Positions 1 to 10,832 of a stretch of DNA of 26,547 nucleotides are shown here, in pieces. The DNA is taken from the NCBI GenBank assembly GCA_009731375.1, contig BJOX01000072.1, positions 751,393 through 777,939 on the forward strand, written 5' to 3'. This stretch comes from Paulinella micropora. Its lineage: Eukaryota > Cercozoa > Imbricatea > Euglyphida. The notes under the pieces are model-generated. The model saw only the letters and a list, made by a program, of their open reading frames with translations. It was not told where the DNA came from and searched no databases. A program made the translations under genes and the position numbers. The stretch's first letter is position 1; each line of letters begins with the position of its first letter.

Positions 1-51
1 GACAAAAGAGGAAGGAGTGATAAGGTTTGAAACAAACGAACCAACGAACAA

Positions 52-107
52 ATGAAACGATATGATGATGATGATGATGATAATGATGATGCTGGTGGTG
101 GTGGTGG

Positions 108-150
<43 letters not shown>

Positions 151-252
151 AATGATAATAATAATAATAATAATAGTAATAATAATAATAATAATAATAG
201 TAATAATAATAATAATATAATAATAATAATAATAGTAATAGTAATAGTAATG

Positions 253-295
<43 letters not shown>

Positions 296-359
296 TAATA
301 ATAATAGTAATAGTAATGACAACGACAACAACAACAACAACAACAACAACAATAATAAC

Positions 360-450
<91 letters not shown>

Positions 451-454
451 GTAA

Positions 455-486
<32 letters not shown>

Positions 487-496
487 ACAATAATAA

Positions 497-567
<71 letters not shown>

Positions 568-574
568 GTAATAA
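52..574. repeat. Compound trinucleotide microsatellite (GAT)n-(AAT)n-(AAC)n-(AGT)n
   Basis: Blocks of GAT, GGT, AAT, AAC and AGT triplets run without a break from about 60 to 574. The open frames across it encode only homopolymeric Asp, Asn, Ile or Val and have no coding character. The change of unit along the tract suggests slippage on top of point mutation. Confidence 0.97.
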
Positions 575-673
575 TACTATATCTGAGGCGTACTGATGCA
601 GCTAATGGCATATCCTCAACGGACATAAGCCTCCAATACCCTTGTTCGAGGTCCTCCACCCCCCCGTGTCAGT
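575..673. repeat. ~100 bp direct repeat, copy 1
   Basis: This segment starts TACTATATCTGAGGCG and ends CCCCCCCGTGTCAGT, and it recurs at 752-855. Both copies follow an (AAT)n block ending in AATAGTAATA. The two differ by one substitution and by a 5-bp tandem duplication (TCGAG) present only in copy 2. TTGTTCGAGGTCC near the end resembles a pol III B box, but I see no convincing A box, so SINE identity is only a possibility. Confidence 0.9.
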
Positions 674-751
674 CAATAGTAATAATAATAATAACAGTAA
701 TAATAATAATAATGATGATGATGATAATAATAATAATAATAATAATAGTAA
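674..751. repeat. (AAT)n/(GAT)n microsatellite
   Basis: Interrupted AAT and GAT triplets separate the two ~100 bp direct repeats. Confidence 0.95.
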
Positions 752-855
752 TACTATATCTGAGGCGTACTGATGCAGCTAATGGCATATCCTCAACGGG
801 CATAAGCCTCCAATACCCTTGTTCGAGTCGAGGTCCTCCACCCCCCCGTGTCAGT
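752..855. repeat. ~100 bp direct repeat, copy 2
   Basis: Near-identical to 575-673, with a 5-bp duplication giving GTTCGAGTCGAGG. This copy continues into a longer unique stretch (856-1236), whereas copy 1 is cut off by (AAT)n. Copy 1 therefore looks like a truncated version or an internal duplication of the same module. Confidence 0.9.
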
Positions 856-1236
856 CTCTCGCCTGATGATCGGGGCCACCGATGGAGCTCCTGAGGACAA
901 GACTGCACTAAGCCGAGGTTATTCCGCAGTCCCAGCAACCTCTTGCAAGACGTCACCGAATGTGCAAGTGCATACACCAAGCGCGGTTGCTAGAGCTGCC
1001 TCGAAACCCCACCCATAACAATCTGGTGTCTGCTGGGTCCTGGGCTATCAACCAGCATATGCGGAGTTTAAGATCTTTTACGCGCGCAACGACCCTCCTC
1101 CCCAGCATCTACCACCAAAGGGTTATGAGTTGGCGTCACAGTTTAACGCCTTGAGGCCATTGGGCTGGAACTCTGTTTAGCAAGTGTGACTACGTTTTTT
1201 CATCGGGATTTCCCTCAAATATGTCACAGTCAACAC
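856..1236. other. Single-copy stretch, possible retroposon body
   Basis: This stretch has mixed composition with no credible ORF; the short frames present have no recognisable motif. It contains GCCTCGAAACCC (998-1009), the same core that later forms the 25-bp minisatellite. It ends directly in an (AAT)n tract, which would fit the 3' end of a non-LTR retroposon with a TAA-type tail. No reverse transcriptase or tRNA-like head supports that. Confidence 0.35.
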
Positions 1237-1241
1237 TCCAA

Positions 1242-1284
1242 GAATAATAGTAATAATAATAAAAATAATAACAAAAATAATAAC

Positions 1285-1375
<91 letters not shown>

Positions 1376-1378
1376 TAT
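1242..1378. repeat. (AAT)n microsatellite
   Basis: Runs of AAT with rare AAC, ACT and AGT interruptions abut the unique module on the left and end in ATATATTGATC. Confidence 0.96.
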
Positions 1379-1768
1379 ATTGATCGGTCATGGCTGAGCC
1401 CGAGGGCCATGCGCCTCCATCCCTCGACCCAACAGGGACTACAGTGAGTATGTTGGGGAGGGAAGAGTGACTCTACAACCATCCTGCATAGATGGCCCCA
1501 AAAGGAAGTCCCTACTACCCGCACAGTGTCGGGTACCTTGCAGGAAATCAATTACAAATGATTGATCTTCCCCGCATGAGAGCTCCACGAGACTGGGTAG
1601 GGCCCGCATGGAGGTACTCACAGGGGTAGCAGACATTTCATGCGGTCTGCCAGCGCATGAGGACGTTTTGTGGTAAGTATCTGGGACGCCTCGAAACCCG
1701 TCACCACCCCTAGATCGCGGAATGTAAATACCCCTTTGATCCCACGTGGTGTATGTCTTATAAAAAAC
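1379..1768. other. Unique stretch, no gene seen
   Basis: About 390 bp of mixed composition. Minus-strand frames cross it but show no recognisable domain and run straight into satellite DNA. GCCTCGAAACCC occurs at 1688, just before the minisatellite that is built on the same core. Confidence 0.5.
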
Positions 1769-1942
1769 AACACAACGACATGGCCTCGGAACCAACACAA
1801 CAACATAGCCTCGGAACCCACATCGACATAGCCTCGGAACCCACACAACAACAGAGCCTCGGAACCAACACAACAACATAGCCTCGGAACCAACACAACA
1901 ACATAGCCTCGGAGCCAACACAACGACATAGCCTCGAAACCA
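1769..1942. repeat. 25-bp minisatellite, about seven copies
   Basis: The core GCCTCGGAACC recurs at 1783, 1808, 1831, 1856, 1881, 1906 and 1931. The spacing is 25 bp except for one 23-bp unit. The rest of each unit is AACACAACAACATA with small changes. Copies differ by 1-4 bases, so the array is old enough to have diverged. Its open frames (repeated Val-Pro-Arg-Leu-Cys types) are simply a consequence of the repeat. Confidence 0.93.
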
Positions 1943-2016
1943 GTGGGAAGAGGCCCAACCACCTCCTCTTCCCGTGGGGTGCCATACTGTGCACCCCTCC
2001 ATAATNNNNNNNNNNA

Positions 2017-2039
2017 AAATAATAATAATAATAATAATG

Positions 2040-2085
<46 letters not shown>
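2017..2085. repeat. (AAT)n microsatellite after a 10-N gap
   Basis: AAT triplets with one GAT interruption. The 10-N gap at 2006-2015 lies at its left edge, so its true length is unknown. Confidence 0.95.
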
Positions 2086-2144
2086 GAGTGAGAAACAACT
2101 TACAGCTGATTCTAGGTCGGGGTTGGACAAATTAAGCCAGGAGG

Positions 2145-3965
<1,821 letters not shown>

Positions 3966-3975
3966 NNNNNNNNNN

Positions 3976-4336
3976 ATCGCTGGTGAATGCGCTGAAATTG
4001 CGCAATAAAGTAGAAAGCAAATCGGTCTCAGGAACGGAAGCCAACACAGCACCAACCAAGCTCGTGTCTTGCAACAGGAGCAAGTCTAGAACTTGTTGAT
4101 CCAGGTATGTGTGCAAGAGAATTTCTTCACGCTCGAGAGGAGTCATGAAAACACCCGGACAGCTGAATCTTCCCAACCAGCTGTTCATGGTGCTCCGTCA
4201 CGTTGATAGATACTGCATCAAAGCCAATTCTGAGCGGGTTTGATTCTAGACAATCAGCTACAGGCTTGGATGCTGCGTACGCGTCGAGGGAGAAAAGAAG
4301 CAGGAAAACACACCGGAAAAGCAGCGCTTGACACAT
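3976..4336 (-). CDS. Possible first exon(s) of a secreted protein, unrecognised
   Basis: On the minus strand an ATG at 4336-4334 opens with MCQALLFRCVFLLLFSLDAYA. This is a short positive start, a hydrophobic core and an A-x-A-like cleavage site, followed by ASKPVADCLESNPL and an N-glycosylation sequon (NVT). That frame stops at 4127. An overlapping frame with ATG at 4188 stays open for 71 codons to the gap at 3966-3975 (MTPLEREEILLHTYL, then several Leu-rich turns). I do not recognise either. The two frames could be joined by a splice or a frameshift near 4190, but no strong donor is visible. It may be a real signal-peptide exon or chance. Confidence 0.25.
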
Positions 4337-4382
4337 CGTGGTCACTTACTACAGGATCACAATCAGGTTGAAAGGTTTTTGG

Positions 4383-4490
4383 ATTGTGGTGGTTGTGTTG
4401 AACATCCGTTGCCGTTACTCTCAGCAATTGTGTTTGAGTGATGTTCAACACATCACCACAATTTTATCACTCAAACACAATTCCTGAGAG
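4383..4490. repeat. Interleaved inverted repeats (A-B-A'-B')
   Basis: Arm A (4383-4405) is the reverse complement of A' (4441-4462) apart from one mismatch and one indel. Arm B (4418-4442) is the reverse complement of B' (4466-4490) at 24 of 25 positions. The order A-B-A'-B' means both pairings can exist together only as a pseudoknot-like fold. A and B also share a TTGTGTTGA-like core, so all four arms look related. Confidence 0.9.
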
Positions 4491-4561
4491 AGGGCTCACG
4501 TTAATCAGTTTTTTTCGGACTTTCGGGATGGGAACAGAACGCGCGAAAATTCTTCCATAAC

Positions 4562-4628
4562 CATGTGGCGTCACGACAGACTAACTTAACCAAGTTCAAA
4601 GAAAATACTCATGTGGCGTCACGTCACA
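4562..4628. repeat. Spaced direct repeat containing GTGGCGTCACG
   Basis: CATGTGGCGTCACG occurs at about 4562 and 4611, 49 bp apart. The second copy runs into TCACGTCACACTAG, which contains TGACGTGA on the other strand, a CRE/UPRE-like octamer. Both lie upstream of the possible minus-strand signal-peptide exon. Regulatory meaning is inference. Confidence 0.5.
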
Positions 4629-4670
4629 CTAGTCACAACACAAACGCTAAATCAGTTACATGAGCTGACT

Positions 4671-4903
4671 GTGTCTGTGTCTGTGTCTGTGTCTGTGTCT
4701 GTGTCTGTGTCTGTGTGTCTGTGTGTGTCTGTGTGTCTGTGTCTGTGTCTGTGTGTCTGTGAGTACTTCTGTGTGTGTCTGTGTCTGTGCCTGTGTGTGT
4801 GCCTGTGTGTGTGTGTGTCTGTGTGTGTGTCTGTGTCTGTGTCTGTGTCTGTGTGTGTGTGTGTGTCTGTGTGTGTGTGTGTGATTGTGCGTTTGTGTGT
4901 GTG

Positions 4904-4953
<50 letters not shown>

Positions 4954-5092
4954 GGGTGTTNNNNNNNNNNTTGTATGTGCGTCTGTGTGTGTGCGCCTGT
5001 GTGCGTGCGTCTGTGTATGTGCGTGTCTGTCTGTCTGTCCGTCTGTCTGTTGTCTGTCTGTGTGTCTGTCTGTGTGTGTGCATATATGCATG
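4671..5092. repeat. (TGTGTC)n/(GT)n tract with G20 and a 10-N gap
   Basis: Hexamers of TGTGTC grade into (GT)n. A run of 20 G at 4937-4956 is followed by TGTT and the gap 4961-4970. Repeat-like GT and CTGTCTGT units continue to 5092. The frames (Cys-Val, Thr-His) have no coding value. Confidence 0.96.
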
Positions 5093-5109
5093 TGTATTTT
5101 GTGTTGCTA

Positions 5110-5113
5110 TAAT

Positions 5114-5148
<35 letters not shown>

Positions 5149-5281
5149 CCACAACCACAACAACAACAACAATAACAACAACAACAACAACAGCAACAAC
5201 AACAACAACAGCAACAACAACAACAACAACAACAACACACAACAACAACAGCAACAACAACAGCAACAACAACAGCAACAG

Positions 5282-5312
<31 letters not shown>

Positions 5313-5435
5313 ACAACAACAGCAACAATACAACAACAAAAGCAACACCAACAGCAACACCAACAACACCAACACCATCAACAACAACAGCAGCAGCAGC
5401 AGCAACAACAACAACAGCAACAACAACAACAACCG
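5110..5435. repeat. (CAA)n microsatellite
   Basis: CAA triplets with CAG, CAC and AAT interruptions. Frames encode poly-Gln, poly-Asn or poly-Thr and no flanking coding sequence supports a real homopolymer protein. 5436-5540 is a short unique spacer with a T18 run. Confidence 0.96.
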
Positions 5436-5542
5436 CAACTCTTCTTTATTTCTGTCTTTCTTCTTTTTTTTTTTTTTTTTTTCTTCATTCTTCTCTCGTG
5501 GGTTGTGCTTAGTTGAGAAACATTTCTAGTGGCGAGTGAGCG

Positions 5543-6676
<1,134 letters not shown>

Positions 6677-7387
6677 GAAGAGCGTTAGCGAGGGCCGACT
6701 TTTTTGCGGGACTGATAATGTTGCGACATCGACACATACGTGAAGAAGACCGGAAGGAAAACGTAGACTCAATTAGCGATCACGAGATTGAAATGGACGG
6801 AGAAAAAAAGACAGAGCTTTGATAGCTGGGAAGGTTTCCGCATCGTATTGGAAACTAGGTGAGCACTGATCGCGATCGTACGCGTGGTCAGAGTGAGGAA
6901 TGTTTGGCTAGATGGTCGAGAACGGATTGCAACACTGGTAGCCTCCACTGTACCTGACGGCTCCGTAGTAACCCGCAGCGCATGTGCGGGGACCAGGCAT
7001 GCACGTGTAGCCTGGCTAGCTGCAGGAAATCGCTCCTTCAATCCACCTCATGTTAGTGTAGATGTAAGCATATGTGTAAAATGCATGTACATATATATAT
7101 GTATGTACTTGTATGAGCATGTATCTGCGTGATGATGCATGTGGATAATTTGAACTGATCGCGAGCGTAACCTTCCTAGTACCAGGCGGGGCCAGGGCTC
7201 GTTCCATAAGCGCCCCTTGCAGAACGAGCTCCCACCTCCGTTACAGAGGACCCAGTAAGCAGATGGAGTTTCGAGACTGTCATCGACAGTCTAGCATAAA
7301 CCGACAGAGCACTGTGGGGTATTATTCCAGGCTCAACAAGCGAGAAAGTGCACCCTGCAACATGGTCATGGTTTGCAGAGAAAGACA

Positions 7388-7470
7388 TCTACAATCGTGT
7401 GTCGTTAGTCTAGTTAGTCGAGATTGAAAGGCGCCTGCAATCGTATGCCATCGTATCAAGTCTACGGTAT
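7388..7470. repeat. Short repeat with CAATCGTATG / GAGATTGAAAGGC, copy 1
   Basis: ACAATCGTGTGTCGTTAGTC, then GTCGAGATTGAAAGGC, then CAATCGTATG. The same ordered words return at 7679-7730, more tightly spaced. It is an imperfect direct duplication flanking about 210 bp. Confidence 0.7.
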
Positions 7471-7678
7471 ATATAGCAAGTCGAGAATGAGATCGAGTCG
7501 ATACATGAGATCCAAGGAAGAAGAGATAGACTGAGACTCGGAAGCTATTTACCGAGTCTGGTTCGCTGATTAGCGGTCAGACCTCTATCACATTATTTAG
7601 TAACTAAATGCTTAATCAAAGAACACGAAAGATCAAAGGACCGTTCGTACGACCCTCGCTCCCTTTCTTGCATAGAAA

Positions 7679-7730
7679 GACAATCGTATGTCTTTAGTCG
7701 AGATTGAAAGGCAATCGTATGTCTTGTCTA
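7679..7730. repeat. Short repeat with CAATCGTATG / GAGATTGAAAGGC, copy 2
   Basis: GACAATCGTATGTCTTTAGTC, GAGATTGAAAGGC and CAATCGTATGTCTTG repeat the words of 7388-7470. AGACAATCGTATGTCT inside it is an imperfect palindrome. It may be a subterminal motif of the neighbouring transposon relic, but this is untested. Confidence 0.65.
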
Positions 7731-8090
7731 TGACGTCACTAACTCATCCAAGAGGGGGAGTTCTGATTATTGAGCGTGGCTGAGGGAGGGATCTAAGAAC
7801 GGTCAGCCTCCGGATTATATTGAAGCCCTCGTCGATGCCGCAGCTTACCACGGGCACTTGCAGGACTGTACCAATACTCTCGTTGTAGATAATGCAAGAA
7901 TTCACGGCGCGCAGGAATGGCGAGAAATTCAGGATCTTCTTTTTCTTGCTGTTGGGGTTAGAGTTGTTCGCTTGCCACCGCCTGCTTACTTTCCAGCTGA
8001 GAGTTCATGCCGTGTGAGTTCGCTTACAATGTCCCCGACGGCATCTTTGCATGGCAAGCGCTTCACCTCGATAGGACTCATCAACCGTAG

Positions 8091-8474
8091 TGTAAGTGCG
8101 GCTACGGCGATTGCCTTCACGTCGACACTACTGGCGCTACTGGGACACGCAAGCCTAAGCCGAAACCAGCTCGACCAGCTTTCAACAGTAGGCTTGGTGG
8201 CCACCCCCGCTACAAGAAGAACCGCAAACACGTGCAACGCGCTAAGCGGACCCGATATCCGCCGGCTGGCGATGGCAAGTATCAACCCGACCGGGTATAT
8301 CGGACCAGCCAACAGGGCCGCACTGCCCATTATGATCAGACAACCCCTCGGCCCGTCCAAAACCCGAATTACAAGCCACCTCCGCGCCCACAGCATCGTT
8401 TTGCGGTTCCAACGCAACGCCGCCACTTCTACATGTACGCTCGGTCTGGTACCGGACACCTGAGCAGCGATTGA
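8091..8474 (+). CDS. Unrecognised basic Pro/Arg-rich ORF inside the inserted segment
   Basis: This is a 127-codon open frame with no early ATG; it follows a TAG at 8088-8090. It starts CKCGYGDCLHVD, a C-x-C-x4-C-x-H cluster. It is then strongly basic and proline-rich (KPKPKPARPAF, RYKKNRKHVQRAKRTRYPP) and ends GTGHLSSD at a TGA. The composition would fit nucleic-acid binding, but no family is recognised. It may be coincidental open frame in GC-richer DNA. Confidence 0.25.
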   Translation, partial: CKCGYGDCLHVDTTGATGTRKPKPKPARPAFNSRLGGHPRYKKNRKHVQRAKRTRYPPAGDGKYQPDRVYRTSQQGRTAHYDQTTPRPVQNPNYKPPPRPQHRFAVPTQRRHFYMYARSGTGHLSSD

Positions 8475-8504
8475 ATACCAAACAGGGTCGGGTGTGACCA
8501 TCAA

Positions 8505-8524
8505 GTCTGGAGCCCTCTCCAGAC
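8505..8524. other. Perfect 8-bp stem, 4-nt loop hairpin
   Basis: GTCTGGAG / CCCT / CTCCAGAC lies 30 bp after the stop of the basic ORF. It is a compact stable stem-loop. A role in 3'-end formation or as an element end is possible but unsupported. Confidence 0.6.
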
Positions 8525-8557
8525 ACCGCCCTATTCTTACCGCCTGATCCTTACACC

Positions 8558-8791
8558 ATGGCTCTTTCCCACCGAGAAGTCACAGTTCTTGCTATAAAGG
8601 ATCCTCCATACTCCGATCCTGCCATGGCGGAACTCGCTGCAACATGCCCGGACCCGCGCATGCTTGACTGTACTGCAACTACGTTTAGTGGAACACAGAC
8701 CACCCCGTGGCTTCTCATCTCTGAGAGGCTTTGCCGCGACTTTCTAGACAAACAGGCCGCCAAGCTTACCGCGCCGCCTGCGTTAAGTTAG
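8558..8791 (+). CDS. Unrecognised 77-codon ORF inside the inserted segment
   Basis: ATG-initiated (MALSHREVTVLAIKDPPYS...), with a balanced amino acid composition and a middle stretch TPWLLISERLCRDFLDKQ. It ends just past the point where transposase homology resumes in another frame. No family is recognised. Its length is near what chance allows at this GC content, so it may not be a gene. Confidence 0.2.
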   Translation: MALSHREVTVLAIKDPPYSDPAMAELAATCPDPRMLDCTATTFSGTQTTPWLLISERLCRDFLDKQAAKLTAPPALS

Positions 8792-8956
8792 TTTTCCAGA
8801 ATGTCAAGAGGTGGATGCGGGCTCACAGTCGGGGTGAATGCACTTTTCAGGAAGAAATTTTCAAAGCGTTTGCATTTGCAACTCGTCTTAGTTTTGTGGC
8901 TCGACAGTATCATCGATATTGCATCATAGTATCAGAGCTCTAATATTAGTATTGTG

Positions 8957-8962
8957 AATAAA
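8957..8962 (+). terminator. AATAAA polyadenylation signal-like hexamer
   Basis: AATAAA lies 14 bases after the transposase stop codon and is followed by AT-rich DNA. Position and sequence fit a poly(A) signal, but the hexamer is common in AT-rich DNA. Confidence 0.35.
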
Positions 8963-9438
8963 AACTTTACTTAAAATATTGAAGTTTTTGAGTATTTCAA
9001 GTATGCACCGACTAATACTGATTAATATCATAGTATTATTAATAATCAATGTTATGGTCAGGTTTTTTGCGCTGTAATATTATTCACAATATTAATATCA
9101 ATAATATTATTGGCTTCCGGCATTGTGTTAATTAATATTGACTAATATTGAAAAAGTTTAACCTATATGACTCCCGAAAAGTATCACAAAAGTTTCGGAC
9201 TTATATGAAAAGTTTGACCTATATAAAAAGTTTGGCGTGTAAAAACTTTAACCTGTATTAAAAAGTTTGACTTATATAAAAAAGTTTGCACTATACTAAA
9301 AAGTTTGACTTGTCAATTTTTGATATAGACACTGTGAAACTTTTCAAGTTATTAATATATCATGAAATCAAACTTTTTATAAATTAATATGTTAATTTTT
9401 TTGAAGTTTTTTTTTTTTAAGGCTAAAATGAATGTCGA
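8963..9438. other. AT-rich stretch with degenerate ~18-bp tandem repeats
   Basis: Composition drops sharply to AT-rich between the transposase and the copia copy. 8963-9150 is full of AATATTAAT-type palindromic words. At 9151-9318 a diverged unit AAAAAGTTTGACCTATAT recurs about eight or nine times at 16-26 bp spacing. Inverted forms (AAACTTTT) follow up to 9385. No gene is seen. Confidence 0.75.
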
Positions 9439-9557
9439 CATCTCGCCTCAAACGAACACCTATATAGAGACATCGCCTGCAAAGAAAAGACTCACACTCA
9501 CACAAAAGAACATCATGAGTGAACAGCGGAAATTTGCGGATTTTCCGTTAAGAATGT

Positions 9558-10832
9558 TTATGGTTTAAGAGTGATCATGAATTTACTAACCAAGTACTCA
9601 AATTGGTCCTTAGGTACATGTTTAGTTAATACATCTGCTATCTGTTTCTTGGTTCCTACTTTTACAAACCTTACTTCTTTATCACGTTGTGCGTGATGCA
9701 TGAAATGTAGTTCAAGTGGTAGATGTTTAGTGCGTGACCCTGACATTCCTCTCTCTGCCGCAAAAATGGTTTGTGCGTTGTCCTCAAATAAGTCTAATGG
9801 GCTTTTCTGTGCTACTCCTAATTCCTCCGTTATATGTCTAAGTGCTAACCCTTCACGAATACATTCTACAGCTGCGAAGATTTCCGCATCATTCGAGCTT
9901 AATGCAATACGTGATTGTCATTTCGATAACCATGCAATTGTGTCACCTCCCCATTGAACTATATACCCTGTACTAGACTTTCCTGTCTTTTTGCACACTT
10001 TATGTGCTGCATCAGGCCATAGAGTAATTCCGGGATATGTCCTTGCTTCCTGCGATGATTTCTGCCCGTGAAATGCAATACCGCATTCACTAAGTACCGA
10101 AAAATTCGTCCCAACATTGCATAAGTCACTCCAACGTCAACAGTCTGCATAACGCTAGCTGCATTCAAAGCTTGGTCTGCATCTGGTCTAGTCATCTTAG
10201 TCAAAAATAGTAACTTTCCAACTAAGCTAGGAATAGAATGCTTCCTAAGTGCACTAGATTCCGACATAGGTTCTGGCTCCTGTTCTGCGCTAGGCGTCCT
10301 TAGCGGGCGTGCGTCTGCATATCCTACGACTTTCAAGATCTGTTTCTGATATCTCGTCTGATGTAGCAAAATACGACCTCCTTCCTGTTCTATTTCAAAA
10401 CCCTTAAACTCTTTGGCTACACCTAATTGTTTTAGGGGATAGAACTTTTCTAGTTAGCTTGCAAATTTATCATACGTACGTTCGTTAGGCGCCGAAAAGA
10501 TTAGATCATCTACATGAAATATGCCAATGATTGCGTCTCTTATGGGTTGTCTTTCTCAACAAACATACATAGATCTGCGTCTAGCAATCGAAATCCTAAC
10601 TCTTCTAACTTTGGTGCCAAGATTTCATACCAACGTCTGCCTGCCTGTGGGGCACCATACAGAGCTCCATCTATCCTTAATATCATGCCATCATGACCTT
10701 CCCGTCTAAACCATCTGGGGCCTACGCGTAAACAGGATCGTTCATTCTAGCATTCAAGTAAGCATTTTTGAAGTCTATACCATACAACTTGTGACCGTGC
10801 CAAGCAGCTATCTTAGCTAAGAAAAGTAGTGA
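9558..10832 (-). pseudogene. Copy A reverse transcriptase core and RNase H, broken
   Basis: The order, reading leftward, is: LYGIDFKNAYLNAR (first RT acid), LYGAPQAGRRWY, the HVDDLIF catalytic box at 10505-10516, a TRPDADQALNAAS stretch, RNase H motifs WPDAAH, SSNDAEIFAA and FEDNAQTI, and a C-terminus ADVLTKHVPKDQF ending at 9558. The reading frame is broken by TAG at 10722-10724, a one-base shift near 10542, TAA at 10454-10456, a shift near 10036 and TGA at 9918-9920. Canonical copia enzymes have YVDD; His here is a substitution. It is non-functional as read. Confidence 0.88.

Larger units (their letters stand above)
6676..7770. other. Unique stretch, no gene recognised; several small hairpins
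   Basis: About 1.1 kb of mixed-composition DNA lies upstream of the transposase relic. No frame shows a recognisable motif. Short perfect hairpins are present: AGACTGTC/GACAGTCT (7274-7292, 3-nt loop), AGACTCGG/CCGAGTCT (7534-7559, 10-nt loop) and CCAGGC/GCCTGG (6993-7015). ACTGATCGCGA occurs at about 6865 and 7155. It may include the decayed 5' part of the transposon, but the first catalytic Asp region of the transposase could not be found. Confidence 0.4.
8021..8785 (+). other. ~765 bp segment splitting the transposase (insertion or intron)
   Basis: Transposase sequence stops after ...TGTGAGTT (8020) and resumes at ...AGTTAGTTTTCC (8786). AGTT at 8017-8020 and at 8786-8789 would serve as a 4-bp target duplication. 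Removing one copy plus the segment restores the motif order PCE then LVFQ. Alternatively GTGAGT at 8014 and TTTTCCAG ending at 8799 look like a good donor and acceptor. That 786-nt intron keeps the frame but would drop the catalytic Glu. I see no terminal inverted repeat. Confidence 0.55.
7774..8943 (+). pseudogene. DDE (Tc1/mariner-IS630 type) transposase relic, interrupted
   Basis: Only the C-terminal half of the catalytic domain is visible. A frame open from 7774 reads LVVDNARIHG (second catalytic Asp and the usual His), then VRVVRLPPPAYFPAE, the LP-x-YSPELNP region. Shortly after, at the GAGAG near 7999-8003, the frame breaks by two bases. The next frame reads FMPCE, which would carry the third catalytic acid. 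The C-terminal helix resumes only at about 8790 as LVFQNVKRWMRAHSRGE and continues through a typical AF...YHRYC tail to a stop at 8941-8943. An AATAAA follows at 8957. The first catalytic Asp and the DNA-binding domain are not found. The element is therefore dead as read. Family assignment rests on these motifs; the lineage is unknown. Confidence 0.75.

Noticed and set aside
52-894. Poly-Asp/Asn/Ile ORF
   Set aside because: Translation of trinucleotide repeats; no coding signal at either end.
1769-1942. CRISPR-like array
   Set aside because: 25-bp units are directly abutting with no spacers, in a eukaryotic context.
7016-7388. Short minus ORFs upstream of the transposase
   Set aside because: 60-70 codons, no motif, unremarkable composition.
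10514-10709. Plus-strand ORFs repeated in both copia copies
   Set aside because: Antisense shadows of the RT domain; they repeat only because the element is duplicated.
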